Assembly (NCBI RefSeq): GCF_019649055.1
Contig: NW_026570222.1
Coordinates: forward strand, 744,001-808,000
Length of the DNA stretch: 64,000 nt
Reading direction: 5' to 3'
Source: Paramacrobiotus metropolitanus
Taxonomy: Eukaryota; Tardigrada; Eutardigrada; Parachela; Macrobiotidae
The translations under genes were made by a program, and so were the position numbers. Positions 32,785 to 48,191 of this stretch are shown one piece after another (position 1 is the first letter of the stretch; every line of letters starts with the position of its first letter). The notes under the pieces were generated by a model. That model ran no database searches and was not told where the DNA came from. It saw only the letters and a program-made list of their open reading frames with translations.

Positions 32785-35700
32785 TATTGGGTGCAGCGAA
32801 TGCATTTTCCTTCCATACTTACAGCACTTTTTACATTTCGCATTTATAAGCCTATTTTCGGACAGAAGACTTCTAGCATAGTGTAAAAAGTATTGAAATG
32901 GTAAGAAGTAGGCGCTGGGCTGCTTCTAAACTGTTTACACTATGTCAACGGAACACACACTGATGATGCCCCAATGTGTAACCTGATCGTGGATATTTGC
33001 ACATCGTTAGCAGCGGAAGTGCGCAGAAAGGCTGGATAGAGCAAGGGATGACTGGACATGATAGTCAGACATATGTCCATGTATTTAGTGCCGGAAATCA
33101 GAAATACATTTTAATCCTTCTTTGTCCAGCGGGTCGGATCTGGTTTTGGGTTTATGTGCGCAAAGTGTCAAGCGTACATGCAGTGTAATTCGGAAAAAGA
33201 TTAACTTGTGTTTGACACGGGTGTAGAATTACAGATTTTGAGCACAATGGGATTTGAGGCCAGTTGCTACACTACATATACATGCCGGCAAGCGCAAGTA
33301 TTATTGGTAATAATCATAATCATAACCTGTCACCAAAAGTTCACATCGCGACTGAATGTCGATCTCAAATGCAAAAACTGAAGGGATAATTCGCTGATAC
33401 TGTCCCATCTCTGACTTGTACTCTGTACGTGCAAGAGGATGCACATGTACGAATACTGCTGCAGAGGCCGAATAACGCAATTATCTTTTTAAAAAATATA
33501 TCTCAGGTGTAGGTATTAACAGACCATAATATTAATAAAATGTAATACGAATAGTTGCACTTTGTACAGTACGTAACACTAGTATTTCCTTTTCTGGCAT
33601 TGTAATGGGCCAGTTATGATCAGCAGCCATTGGTTAAAAATTACCGTATTATATGCATGCAGGTTTTGATTTTACCGTAGTAGATTCAATGCTCCCTGAC
33701 GGCGAGTAGAAGTATACAACTGAAGGACACACAATATTTTTACTCGAATTTTATTTTGAGGATTGAAGACCGAGCACGAGCACCGCTGAAGTGGGTATTG
33801 ACAAAATATCCTTCACCTATTTCGAGAACAAAGTATCCGCCGGTGCCAGATTTCTTGCCGTTAGATTTAGAGGGCCACTTCTCAGTGTACTTTCATATTT
33901 TAACCATAAAAGCGGCATTCATACACTTTGAAGTCTCCCTTTCCAATGGATGATCTTATTCAGCGGGAAGGTGAGAAAGCGCACACTCATGGCAGTGGGC
34001 AGCAATAAATGACCATATTATCATGACGCAATATCTGCTCAGACGCAATAAAGGCGTATAAAGCATTATTGGATATTAACAATGTAAATATTTAGGTGTG
34101 GCTAGCTGTACGTAAATTACAACTTTTTAAAAATAATTTTAAAAACTTTTTCAATGAGGTCACGACATGAATGCTTTGTTTCACTCAGAGTGGAGGCAGT
34201 CACAATTTTTATATAATAAAAACTATCTGGCTTCCTGTTATGCCACATTTCGTTAGCGTTTCAGCAAACTGCAGATATTGACCCGCATTTGCATTTAATT
34301 TTATTTTCATTCCACATCCAGAGCTGACATTGAATTGTGCTATGGCACTGATCACTATATGAACCTTAAAATCACCGACTATAACTGGAGTTTACCATTT
34401 CACGGAAGCGAACAACTGCTGACGGCTGTGGATTGTACTAGGCTTAATGGTTAATATCAATTAAGCATGCATTTTGGGAGTTACGGGAATTTGTTGAAGG
34501 AACATTTTACTAATTATTATTGCTTTTAAATTCGTAATCAAGTGCTACTGTTCACGCGCACAGTGTCGACCACTTTTAAAATGTGTTACTAAAAAGTTTT
34601 AAAAAGCATTTATTTCATTTTTCTATCTCCAAATTCAGAACTCGTAACGAAGTTGTCCATTTGCACGTCCTACTATAGCACAATGGCATAAGTGCATGAA
34701 CGATGTATTGTACAATATATACTCGTATCTATAGTCTGCAGTACCGGATGTGCGCATCCCACTCGAAATAATTAGCTTCAGTTCGTCATATTAATATAAA
34801 AATACTTAATTAATTCAATAGTGCCTGTGCATACTGTATGACTATATGGAGTACATCAATTAGCGAAGTGACTTTTATTTAGGGACGGGTAATTAATGAT
34901 ATCATTTCATCTTGTAGGATCGGAAAAGTAAATTAAAAATTGATTATATTTTGAAATGTCCAACTTTTGTCACAGTAGGTTATGCATGACATCAATAAGA
35001 AGGCTTTTTGAACAGGCAACAGTTGTAGTAATGATTCTGTAGAGTAGGTTTTATGGATTGTTATAAATTTAAAAGCAGGCAGCCATTTGGAAATGCAGGA
35101 CACACTGGCAAACGCTAAGTGAAATACACCATATATTCATGTGTATGGAAAATATTTGCGTGCGATTACTTTCAGCAGCGCTGATTGCCGGAAAGCAGCC
35201 ACACATAAATTTATCAAGCATCCCATCGCAATTTTAAAACTATTATCCTGGCTGGAACGTTGTCGATGTTTAAATTAGATAGTAACTTTTGTACCATTAC
35301 TGCATGTGCATGTCTGCATGATGGGTATAAAGTATATGTATCCAGCCAGCGCCGGTGATCCGTTAGGCACAGTTACACATATAAGGAATGGAAAGAAATT
35401 TCCCCGCTCCATTCCTTACACGCTAAATTATAAAGTCACTAAAAAAATTTTGATCTAAATTTACCAGTGATCTTGATATACTGTACTTCACGATGCTACA
35501 TTACAATGAGGAAATCCGGTTTATGATACCTGTGCTTCTAGTCTCGATCCTATATGAAGTTTATATGAACTTTTCGTTTGGTTGACATTATTTTGTCGTA
35601 CCGAAGATAACCTCCAATAAGTTTCTTCAATAAGTTCACTTCAATAATAATCTAGTTATATACAAATACGTTCCAAATCGTAATTATTATATTGTGTATT

Positions 35701-38280
35701 TGGTAACTGCATTCAGATTGTCAGGGCCTAGCTTGTAATAATACAATATACACACATACCGCTTTGATAAAAGAGTAACATTTTTGTCGCCATGTAGTCA
35801 GTTGCTCTTATTCGAAAGTTATTATAATAATAAGACGTATTCCTAGGGTGTACACTGTATCGACAATGTTAACGATAAAATAATTAATTCAGGACAGCAA
35901 AGCCTCCACCGATCCGACTAGTGCAACTTCAACAGTAGTTTTATCTGACTTTCAAGCTGCGGTAGGAGTTAGTTTGGCTAGTCCGAAGCGCAGTATCGTA
36001 ATTGTCCGAAATTACGTGGGAATTACGATACACAGGACTGGCAATAAATATTATTTATGCGCAATGTTAATTAAGATTCGCCGTGGGTGTGTAGAATGGA
36101 AGTAAATTTGTTGCAATAAACGCTGATGAGCATTCGCTTGGGCTACTCTACTATTAATAATTTACTACTAACCACTTTTTAACAGACTACCCGGAGGTCA
36201 ATTAAGTAGCAAGGAATTGCATGACACTAATCATGTTAATTCATCTCAATTTACTTCCAATTAGCAAGTCGTCTTGTTGTCCTTATCAGTAGTAGGTAGG
36301 ATATAATTAAGTATCTTCCTGGTTCCAGTGTAAGATGAACTAATTAGGCGATAATAGTGACATACTGGGTTATAGACTGGTAGTGTGAATGTCGAAAGCA
36401 CTAAACAAGTGAAGTCTGGTCAGCACTGGCAGTGACCTATAGTGTAATCTCCCACATCCTGATCATGATGCCGATAACAATATCCATCTTCCAAAGGGAT
36501 GTAAACGGATTTTATAAAAATGTTGTTGCTAGAAAATTAGCTGGAAGAAAAGAACTCAACTAGTTGTAGTAATGATTTCATAATGGTACAATGCTGCAGC
36601 TAATCTATCATACAGTATAAGAATACATAATTCTAATTACACTGATACAGTACGGCGCAGAAAAAGCTGTGTTTCGAATCGACGGTATCCTTCACTACTT
36701 TGTACATAGGGCAGGACGTAAAGGTAAATTTTGCATCCTTAGCTATCGGTCATTCGCTTTTTTTTGCACCCAAATATGATATTAAAGAGCTACATTTTCC
36801 TTTTACTAACTTCCGCGGCGTTCCGCAGGTTTCAATAAATTACGCGTTAATGGTCCAGCCTTCTCAGCAAGCTTTAAATAATATTACTCTTATATAGATT
36901 TAGCCGGGCTTGCAGTTCCAAACTCCCGGCACTTTAAATTCATTCAAAAAATGGATACGGAGCGCAATATTCGGCAGTGCAACATGGTGTTTTGCATTTG
37001 TCACATTTGTCGAAAATTCTACTATCATGCAAATACAGCAGCGCAAATAAAACATTTCTGTTTAATAGATTCCTTTGTACCGGAATGCATAATAACGAAG
37101 CGTTTGCCACTCACTGTGCTGCTAGAGTATGATGTACAATAATATAAATATAACACATCTGCCGATTGCGACTGAACATTCTAAGAAAAATCATTCAAAT
37201 GTGCATTTTAATCATTAATTTGATAAATTATTACAGCAATAGTAGCGGGACAGTACCGTTCATCATAGATCACTGAGCAATTCTTATTTCACTGTATACA
37301 ATTTCTATGTCGCAGTATTGATTGCTTGGACGAGACGATACAGTACAATTTACTTATGGACATCATTTGGATAGAATGAATGCGGGACGTGGTCGTGTAG
37401 TAAATATTGCAGAATGAATACGGTGTCGAAAAAGTGTGTTGGGCGCCATTCGAAGACTTTAATGACACTGCTTCTCATTAGCAATATAAAAGAAGAACGC
37501 TTCGTTTAATTGCTAAAGACGCATCACATACTAAATCAATATGCCAGTTGATATTGTGCGATCCAGGATATGTCCATTGAACTAGCCAATAAGCTTATTA
37601 ATTCAATATGCAGCCAGCGGGATGTAAGCACAACCAGAATCCATAACCTTAAGTTAATTTATGCCATTTTTGTAAAGCGGAGTTGTCATATTACGGTAGA
37701 AATACTTCTTAAGCTTGCGACATGCAGAAGCAAATAATACTTTCTATCAAAATTTTGGAACTCACACTAAAAAATCAGACTCTGCTATGGTAATCATTTC
37801 CAGTTGTATTTGTGTAATTTTAATCATGATAGCTTTTGTAGCAGTTTATTAACATAGCCGCTATGGCACTTAAGGCCGAAAATTATGGCTCTTCTGAAAA
37901 TTAAGGAATTATTGCTTTCGAACATGAAAAATGCGCATAAAATGTATACGGTGCATAAACACTGGGCGCACATATTGAACTCAAAAGCAGGTAATTCTAT
38001 TCCATCTTATTATCGCGGCGAAAGGTACAGCGAAAATTGTTTTGGATCATATAGACTGACTGTATAGATTGCATGGGTCAGCGCCCCTCTGGAGATTCTC
38101 TAAAAAGAGTTGATTTGCGATAAAGGCAGGTGTTATTGTCTGCTGGAGCTGAAATCCGATAGTACACCCAGGTTGATAGTGCTTTCCTTGTATAGTACTT
38201 TGCAGCTCCAGCGCCCGGCGATAGCTAAAGCTGCAACTCACTAGATCCGACGCGATTAGAGAGTGAACGCATTTGCTTGA
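32785..38280. other. Gene-poor region downstream of Islet
   Basis: About 5.5 kb without a supportable gene. All open frames are short. A minus-strand AATAAA (plus-strand TTTATT at 37845-37850) lies about 430 bases after the Islet stop and may end its transcript. The region is AT-rich with scattered gtac/tactcgta words. It may hold Islet regulatory DNA, but nothing in the sequence proves this. Confidence 0.4.
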
Positions 38281-41200
38281 TTATTCCGTGCTTCCTTCTG
38301 GACTGGATAAGTCAGAAGGTAGCGTAGAACTGGATACGGAATTTGGTGCGTGTTGGTAACTGTCGTCGCCGCCTAAATCATACATATCCCCGCCGCCGGG
38401 ATGACCGCCGTAATCCTGCCCGTGCTGCAACATCCCGCCCATGGTTGGATCAGCAAAGCCATGTAGCTGCCAATAAAACGGAAATGAAACACAGCACGTG
38501 TAAAAATGCATTTAATGGCATGAAATCTTGACCTTATAACTACGTATGTAAAACATACATATAGATATACAAAAAACCAAGCATCATTATACTACGTACA
38601 TAATGTTGATGTGCCTTTTATGTAGTATCACTGTCTGTCTATCACATTAAATTTTCAGCAATAATCAGGTCAATCATCGTAGCTAGAATATTATAATATG
38701 TTCTTCGAATTGCACGTTTTGATGGTGATGAGTCGCACCTCTTATTTAATAATACCACTATGACTAAATCTAATTTTATGCGATATTATTATTTTAAATG
38801 TACGTACGAGCATGTTCCGCTAGAAAATACGGTTGGCAAAATACTATTGACGGTAAGGATAACTAGGCCAGATCAGCGGCTAGTTTATGTATTTTGTCCA
38901 TGTTGCCGGGTTGGTCTTGCTGATGTTTAGTCTGCTCTATTGTTTAACTTGAAAATTCCAGTAATTCGATCCTTTTCATCTCGATCTTTCTGTTACCGAT
39001 ACGCATGGTTTCTCCATTCTCATTTTACTCTCTCATAGAGCGGCACATATTTAGGCCTAAGATGCACAGCGTATAATATAATCCAAGTTTGCTATGCACT
39101 GTTTGATAATTTACACAAACGTATTTTCTAGCAGGCGATCACATTTCCCTTCGACTTAAGCGACATAATTTCCCTATGGCATAAACAGATTCCACACAGG
39201 TTTCTGATTCCCGCGGTGCGTCGCCGTAATGTACACTCTTCACTGTAACACTGCGCGCGGACATGGTTATGCTCGATAGGCTTACCAGTTGTTGAAATGC
39301 ATTTGTTGGATCGTGTCCATGGTCGCCGGGTAGTCCAACCGATCCGTTCATTGGATGCCGTACTAGATCGTTTTGCACAGCAAAATTTTCCAACGCCTTC
39401 CACGCTGGCTGTGGTTGATGGTAACTTCTAATATCCACCGGATTTATTTGAAGATGTGGATCACCAACATGACGCACCGGGCTTCCCGCTACCATTGCCA
39501 CACCTTGCATTCCCTGAATTGCCGCTAATCGCTGGCCATTCTGAAAATCCAAAGTTGGCTTACTAATTACTATGTCCACAAATTTAATTATACTGTTTTA
39601 AGAAATCAGTATAAGATAACATTGGTTTCGAAATACTTCTAGAATATTACACATGCAAAAACGGAACCAAATTACCCATTTACTAATTTCTAAAATTAAT
39701 TTTCTTCGATATATGGAGCGTAATACATGCATTTACATAAGCCCCTTATAAATTTCACTACCGCTGTACGACTCGGTGTATTGCAAACTCATTTTCTGCG
39801 ATTTCTGTATGCTGACAAGCGACGGTTGATTGTGCTGCAAAGGTCATGATTGTGATAAGATGTTCGAGGGCTGGCTGAGTCGACTCTCGACTTGCATCAA
39901 CGGGCTTACTTCGTTACTGCTATGCAGTGTAGCAATGCATGGGAATAATACCAAGCCATGCCCGATGACATTTTAATCTGGTTCAAATATTCGATATCTC
40001 AATCGATAGAGAAGAATGAGAAAATGTTTGCCAATGCATGAGGGCGAAAGCCGGATGCTGACTAGCTCTGAGCCAGCTTTCTATGATGCTAGGGATGTGT
40101 TGTCGGCACAGGGCGTCAGCACAGAAAGCGGGCACTGCACGTACGGAGAGAGTGAAAATGTGAAATCTCAGTACCAAATAATACACGCTGATTCCAGATG
40201 CTGCTGCTCGGGTCTCGCTTGCGGGTTAAGAATGAGACTGCTTGCATAAATATGATTGAGATTTATTTGCTTAAAACCTCTGTCACAAATGCACTTTGTC
40301 CTTGGTTATCTTCCCAGGGAGGATGATTCTCCTGCTGGGTTAGATATATAGACCACAACCGGCTCGCACTGGATCCCACCATAGCCAGCCTTGCGCAAAT
40401 AAGAAAGGATAACAAACATTACTAGCATAGGTATTCCTTATTTCTCGGGGTAGAACAGATGCGATGTGACCGCAGTTATTACGTAAATGAATCGTGAATA
40501 TTCTTAATGCATCAGCCTGTGAAAATCATGTGCTAAAGGTTAAAAAGAAAGCTAATGAGAACAATTTGCTACAAAAACTGCGAACTTTTACATGTGTAGT
40601 GAAGACAAGAAATGTAGGCTACATTACTTCATAACAAAACAATGGTCTTGATGTTTTGACTTCACGCGGTACACTTCTAGAACGCATGCTCAGAACATAG
40701 CAAATGAAGCGCTTTGCTATAACATTCGCTCTTATAACCCTACTGCTGGTACCATAGGACAGTCTGTATGTTGTTGAAAAACTTGTTGTAAAGAACGCTA
40801 ATCTACAGTATAATAATATTACAGATATGCTTTTTCTTACAACATACTTGTTGCAGTATATCTGTTACTATATTCAATTAATGTACCATAAGGAAATTAA
40901 TGTACCATAAGGACCAAGAATGATTAAATAAAATCTTGGCGCTAACAACATCAAAGGCTGAAGACAGAAGTTACGCTAATACGAATCCTGTAACTTCACT
41001 ACTCCTATGCTACTCATACTAACAAAAGAAATGCAGGTGCGCGCATAGCTGTGTTCAAATAAGGCCACCGATACGCAAACATTTTCTTTTGGTGAAATAA
41101 ACACAATCTGAAACACGTACGAGTATCAGCTAGGCTATTGTTCTGAAGCAACCTTGTTAAAAGTGCACGAACACTTCATTCTCCGTACACATCAGGTCAA

Positions 41201-44200
41201 GTTAATTAGAATTGTTTCTGTGAACCGATGTCAGTCAAGGATACGCAGTCTATCAACAGTCGAATATACCACTTTGTCGAAGTAAAGACCATCGGATATC
41301 ATGCTAATTGATAGATAAAACATGTACGTCATCAAGCAATGCACTTCATTCAGTTCAAATTGTTCTTGTTGGCATTAACGAAAACAATTATAAAAATCTT
41401 AACTACCTTGTCCTTACACAGCCCAACAGAAACTATGCAGTGGCGGTGGGAGGGTAATTAAAAAAACTACGTTATTATTAGTTATGTATCTGTGATTACT
41501 GTATTCGTCAACTTGCGAAGTGCGGAGCTTCTGGTTGCTTTTGATTTATTGTGCGGCAACGCCCGTCATGTCGGTAGCGGTGTTTAAATAGATATGTCTA
41601 ACAATGTTATAGATCGCCAACAGTGCGCTCACACCAAAGTGAGCGGAAAATAGAAAGAAATAATAGAAGTTATGGACAATCAGCTAATAATATGTCCAGC
41701 ATCGGTCTGACTTGTGCCGCCCTCCGGGAACGGCGTCATGTCATTTATGACGGCAAATTAAAATCACTCAACAATGCCCATATCGGACACTAGGCTTTTT
41801 CATACCCAGCTAAGAATGGACACCCCGACCGTATCCTGACAATTCTGACCATGTCACGTTTACTGTATGCAGTGGTATTAATACAATACAGCGCAGTTTG
41901 AAAAGACAGGGCGAAATCTGACTGAGCATGACGTACTCTTTCAAAAGTCGGCCGGTCACTGCGAATGATTGTTGGCCAAGTGAAAATTGACTGCTCTTTC
42001 AATTCACATCAACTGACACGTGGCCAGGTAGCGGAACATGGACAGCCAGCATAATTATTTCATTATGGGTTTTATTGAGCCTTCATTTGTCCATGGGGAG
42101 AGAAAGCGCTACCGCCACACACACTCATACCACACCAGCGCGACTGCAGCACCCTGAGAAAGTGCGCCAAAACATTTACTCAACCCTTATTGAATCAGAT
42201 CATCAAGCGAAATAAAATCTAAATAATCACACAGCCGCCCCTAAGCGTGGCGGCACTTGTTGTCCAGGTTGCAACATTTTCCAGGACAGTATAAAATTAA
42301 TTACACTCGACGCCCAGCCATACGCGTCTAAGTACTGCAAATACAACAATACATTCACTGAGACACTGCATACACATGTGACATGACAAAATGTTGTGGT
42401 ATGTGCATGGAACAATAATATGATGAGTGTCCTGTGCTACCCGCATCTTTTCTGGTTCCCGTGCAATGGAGCATAGGCACACTTAAAGGCCGGGAGCGGA
42501 CGAGTAGCCTGATCGGAAATGTTACGCTTCACGCTCCAGAAACATTCAGGCTCTAACTCGACCCATCATTTAAATCAATTATAAGCCAATTAATATGCCG
42601 ATCCATCCCGGCGTCACTTATAACTGATTTCTTAATTTTTCCGCCATCTGTCACCACGTTTCTCGAGCATATTTGACGAATAAGTCGTTTTTCTAATACT
42701 GTACCACTGAAAATATTTCGGAGATTCATAAGTTCGGAACTATTAAATTAATGCTGCCGACAGACTTTGTATCAGCAGACATCATCTGGTTTCCTTATTG
42801 TTGTTTTGACAATATTGACATATTACGAAACCGGGATAAATTATTGCGTACAGAAAAAGGTTGTCACATATATTGATAAATTGGCTAATTTAATCTTGAT
42901 ATACTGTCTTTTGGCGCAAGCAGTACCTAATAAGACAAAGCATCGCACACGACCGAAAGTCAACTTGTCAGCCATCAATTAATACCCACAGCAGTCTGAC
43001 AATAGCCATTGTGATTATTGGTCCTGTCATATACAGTAGTCGTCTACAGCATAGCGTGTGTCGGCCGGTAGCGCGTAGCATGCAGACTCAAAGCATGTTG
43101 CACGTTAGATCCAATGCGCCAAAGGCTACCGGTTAGCAGTCAAGTTAGCCCCAGGGGGAATGCCGAGGACATAAATTCGCACGAAACAATATGCCTAAGC
43201 GAATTAAGGGTGCAAGAAAAAAGACAAAGCGCATAATCAGTTTATACGGCCTTCGAAACGGCCAGCAGTCATTTTCCTGCTGCACACACACAGCACTGCT
43301 AGAAGAACTTTACACGTCAACACAATTAATCAACTTCCTGTGTTTTAACGCAGCCAAGTTGAAGTTGCGTGTCAAACTCACTGAAGAACGACCGGCTTCC
43401 TGCTCGCAATGATGGAATTGTTTCGAGTCCGACAATTTCCCAGGTGTTTTCAGGGGAAACTCTCGGGGGATTACTCATGCACGCTACACCTATTTTTCTT
43501 TTACGCTACCCGGCCTGTGCAAACCGGCAGAAAATCGATATTAAGACAATCAGACCCGGCCAAAATGGCGGCAAGCCAACTGCCTGTGCCTGTACTTTTA
43601 AGCACAATTAAACGAAACGTTATATAGATTAACATGAACATACAAACGACACAGTTCCCGCGCGCACACTAACAACGAAAAGTTATTTACAGTACTATAG
43701 TTCTAATCTCTAGCGTTTTATTCTGTTAGACCATTTCTTCAGCATTGCCATACACTACGTGATTAGACACTCGATTGACAAAGATTGCGATCTAAGCAGT
43801 ATGTAATGATATAGAAATACAAACAGAATGCTGTTTGGCTTACCTTTTCTTGCTGTTGTATTTGCTTCATAAGCATTTGTTTCTTTTTGTCTTTGCAGCG
43901 TTTATTCTGTCAAGCACAAGGAAAAGTGTCAATATTAACCGTACAAGTTTTGTTGAATTATCACATATACTTATTCAGCCTCTGTCTACTGCAAGTGCGC
44001 ATACATATCGTTTTGTGTCAACAAGGATTTCGTACATGAGTGCACACTGCTGTTTACTAGACAGAAAACACTACTGTACACAGAAATCTGTCCCGTAACC
44101 AAATACGGGACTTTTGCTATTGTTCTCTCGATTCCCAACGCTTACCTGAAACCACACTCGAATAACCCGTGGACTCAGCCCGGTCATATCGACCAAATGC

Positions 44201-47200
44201 TCCTTCATCAGCGCATCGGGACGCGGGTTCATATTGTAGAGATTACGCAGTGTACTCAACTGTTTTTCGTTTAACACGGTGCGCACACGTGTCGTTTTGG
44301 TTTCCTTGCCGTGTTTGCCGCCGGTTGTGCGATGATGCGTATCACGGGTGCCCGTTGTCGTGTGTTTGGAACTGGGGACAGCGCTATTGTGATTATTGCC
44401 CGTCGGAACTGCCACTGTGCCACCGCTGCTGTTGGGCGAGCCGGATCCGGGACTGCGAGATCCATTTAATGCTGCCAAGCCATCGACGGTCGTGTGCGGC
44501 GGTGTCGTGGCGTTTTCTGTCAATTCACAAATGAAATACTCACGTACTGTGTGGTAGAATGCTTCAAAAAATTGCATCAGATTTAGTCTGACAGCTGGCA
44601 GCGGCTAATCACGCTGGCCAGTCTAAATCACAACTAATTATACATCTAAGGGGAAAATGTCGTGCGTGACGCTTATTTGGAGATAACCTTTTCTCAATTG
44701 CTGATAAAAATCACTTGCAATTTGCAAACCGAATGCGAATATGACAGCATTTTATATTGTGTCTGTGGATACAACATTAGGATGCTCAAGTCAAGTGCAT
44801 AAATTATTGTAGTCAATGGAGTAGGCTACCACGGATCAAACCTTTATGTGACACCCTATAACAATATAATACGAAGCCAACCTTCGTTTAAATGTAGAAA
44901 AAATGTATTGCAGGTGTACAAATACTGCAAGGAAATACGTGTAATGGATAGACTTTTCCCACTTGCACGTATAAGATTTCATGTCTATTATGCTTTAATA
45001 GGAAATTTATTGCATAATAATTCGACTTAACAACAGAGTACAGTATTGCATTTTAAAAGTTTAGTTTTTTTAACAATTATGCCGTCCGAATGATCTATTG
45101 TATCAGCTTCAAGCGCAAACGCGCAGTTTGCTGACGAAGTACAAGTCTTTAGAACTGCATTACACGAAACAAATTATTATACAGTACTTCTATACTTCGC
45201 TATTCCATTTCGTTTTTCCATAATTATGCCTGCAGAATTCATTAGTGATTCTAGCGTTATTTGCAAGAACACACAACCGCAACCAGAGCGGCGATGCTAT
45301 GGAACTGCTCTATTGCTCCATGATAAGACTCCCATCAGTTCAATATGCATACCATACCGTGGCTCGCAAATTGTGTTAGATGTAAGCTAAACTGTTTACG
45401 AAGTTCGTACTTGTTCTGTCACTGTCGCATTAATCAAAATCAGCGCGACATCAAGCTTTATTCAGCTTGACAAAAGTATCCGTCAAGTGCAAATCTGCCC
45501 TGCCGCTTGAAGTTCTGTATTTTATTCATTTGTATGGATGACTAGACTCCAATGCTAAGCGCCATCGTGGTAAACTGTTGTTCTGCTTGTATATTTCATA
45601 AAGCTTTCCTAACGTTCTCCTGTAGTGTTTACCCATTTCAAGATCCTGTCGAATCTTACCGAAAGATTTGTCCCTTTTCCGAACTGGTTTGGAACAGAAG
45701 GAAAGATCTGCGTCCGCCATCTCTGCTTTCAGTGTTGGTTCGAAATGTATTTTGCAATAAAGCATTTCTTCTTTTAATCCAAACTCGTCGCCTATATACC
45801 ACATACGCACAAATTACGTTATTTATTAAGCATTAGCGGACACAAAACTGCTAATTATAAAAAGTGGTAAATAATATTGACCGCATATGATTTGGCTTCG
45901 ATTTGCCCTTACCTGTACACAAGGAATTGTCACAAGCCGAACACCGAAAACATTCCAAATGATAGATAAAATGCCGTGCGCGCATCACTGTGTCGTCTTT
46001 TCGAAAGGACACTTTGCATTTGGCGCAGCTTTTAAAATTTCTGAAACACAAAAACGCATGCAAGGTTCTGAAAATACGTTTACTTTTGCAAAGTTAACAT
46101 GTTTTTTCAGTAAATTTAAAGGTTACTAGTAACCTGATGACCAGAAATTAGTGGATTTGAAGATTATCGTTAACGCAAAGGTTCTACAATCTTTAAGATA
46201 TCAGTCTAGGTATTTTCTGACAAAATTAATACTTTGATTAACGTATCTAAAAATTTTGTTGTGGCTGTCAGAAACCGTATGCTATATAAGATAAACTTTT
46301 ATGAAGTGCAATAGTTGCGTTCAATGACATTTCGTACTATGGTTAGACACATTGCAGATACTTCATTATGTGAGTCCCGAACAGGTTACAACGTTATTTG
46401 CTGTTTCCTTGTGGAAGTTGTTACTGTCAAGTGCCAGCACACTTTACAACTGGTGCGATTTGCGGAAGCTAATAAAAGACCACGCAGGAACGAAAGGTCA
46501 CTTTTTGAGTAACAATATCCCAGTGATCTTTATATGGCATTCTGAACACCTAAACGGTCACAAGAATTGGTAGCAGTATGTAGGTATGATTAACCAAACT
46601 AGCAGCCTGCTCGCATCGACTGAGTGACCTTTCTAAATCAGAGCGTTGGCTTACCAAGGCTTGCCAATCGCATATGCATTACAAATCTTTGTTTAGCATC
46701 TATTGCATGTATTGAAATAGCGTTTTCTAAGGTAAACGAAAGATATGCCAAACAAGATTCAGTTAAAGCGTTTGTTTACGATAAAGGGCAAGACAGCAAG
46801 TACAGCTCCTAATTTTAATTTTGAACATGATAAATGACTTTTTCTGAAATATGCAGACTTGATATGTTGCGCAGATTCTTCGAGGTACAAACTTTCACAA
46901 TTATTAGTAACTGCAGAAGTCGTATGACATTCCTACACCGTTAGCCTGCAAATTATTTATACAAGAACGGTAACAGATGCAAACTGCATGAATCTTTTTG
47001 AAGATGATCTATATGGGAACCCGGCGGGTGCTCTTATGCAATAAGCTGTTGATAATTGCATCTACACCGAATGACGCAATGACTATGTGTGAACGAAAAG
47101 GAGCAAGTGTAGCGTAAGTTAGTGCCACTGTGTCCATAATAATTAAGAAAAAATTAATTTTTGCTTTGTGCGTGTCAGATATGTCTTTATACATGCGTCT

Positions 47201-48191
47201 TTCGTCACGAATAAAAACATTCGTCTTTCTTTCGCAGTACCTAAGTATGTATGTACGTATGTACAAACTGCATTATTATATCGAATTATATGAGAACTTA
47301 CTTAATATAATCTTCCTTGCAAACGGGACGTCCTTGGTAGACAAAACATGTGTGTGTCTCGTCCAAAAACTGCTGACAAAATTCACATTTAAGGCACGAT
47401 GCATGCCATTCGAGATCGGGCGCTACTCTAAGGATATATTGATCGTGGATTAATCCTCCGCATCCTGCACACCGAGATATATCTCGCTCGCATTTCATTC
47501 TACCTTCAAAGGAAAAACAAATAGCAATGAATCAAAAATATGTTTAGCATATAACCAGCTATGAAAAGGTATAATAAAAAATAAAAAGGCGAAGATCAAA
47601 TGTCCAGACAAAAGGTAAATTCTTGAGCTATTTATGCTAATCAGGAAACGTAGTCTACAGGTTGGTGCTGATTGTGATCAAAGCAAAATGTATTTACAAT
47701 TTCTTCAACTCATCCTAAACAAGTTGTCACAGGCATAATAGAGACGAGCAGTATTCAGCATGATGATCTGTGGTTTTACTCTTCAGTGCGCCTGAAAATG
47801 CGCCACGAGACTGCAGCTGATCAGCATCACCCATGTTGAGATTGTAAATGGTGCCGTATTATCTGGGATTATACAGCTAATAAGCACATTACCAATGATT
47901 ATCGGGAAATTGCTAAAATAATAATCTGAAGAATGTCTAGCCAGCCGGCTGTCTCCCAAACGCCTACACGCTGTCCCTTGCCGGTACGGTTAATTCAATG
48001 AACCATACATTGATTCTTATTCTTCGTACAAGTACCAACTTGCACTTATTACAAACGTGTACCAGCTTAATAAAAATATAGAAAAATAAACAGACATTTT
48101 TAAAATTCCTAAAGCTTGGAGTTTCAAAATCTTGAGCATACTTACTAGGAATCATTAACTGCGTCTCAATTAATCCCTGCGATCTCTCCAT
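38281..48191 (-). CDS. ISL1: Islet LIM-homeodomain transcription factor
   Basis: Eight coding exons on the minus strand, 48191-48146, 47503-47302, 46040-45913, 45791-45660, 44516-44146, 43906-43844, 39540-39286 and 38466-38281, encode 460 residues with consistent phases. LIM1 (about 25-80, [19 protein letters not shown], then [13 protein letters not shown]) and LIM2 (from [28 protein letters not shown]) match Islet. The homeodomain spans about 244-303 ([45 protein letters not shown]), and one intron splits helix 3 after Gln50. The Islet-specific segment [19 protein letters not shown] follows, and the C-terminus is Gly/Asp- then Ser-rich. Islet proteins specify motor neurons and other cell types and partner with LIM-binding protein and Lhx3. 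The 15-residue exon 1 before the LIM domains is less certain than the rest. Confidence 0.95.
39541..43843 (-). other. 4.3 kb Islet intron, no gene inside
   Basis: This is the largest intron in the window, between the homeodomain end and the C-terminal region. It has no supportable gene on either strand. A 19-base tandem repeat lies at 40877-40913 (attaatgtaccataagga twice). Its length among otherwise compact introns suggests regulatory content, which is an inference. Confidence 0.5.

Noticed and set aside
43191-43412. Basic open frame inside the large Islet intron
   Set aside because: Short, no domain, no flanking splice sites and no homologue recognised.
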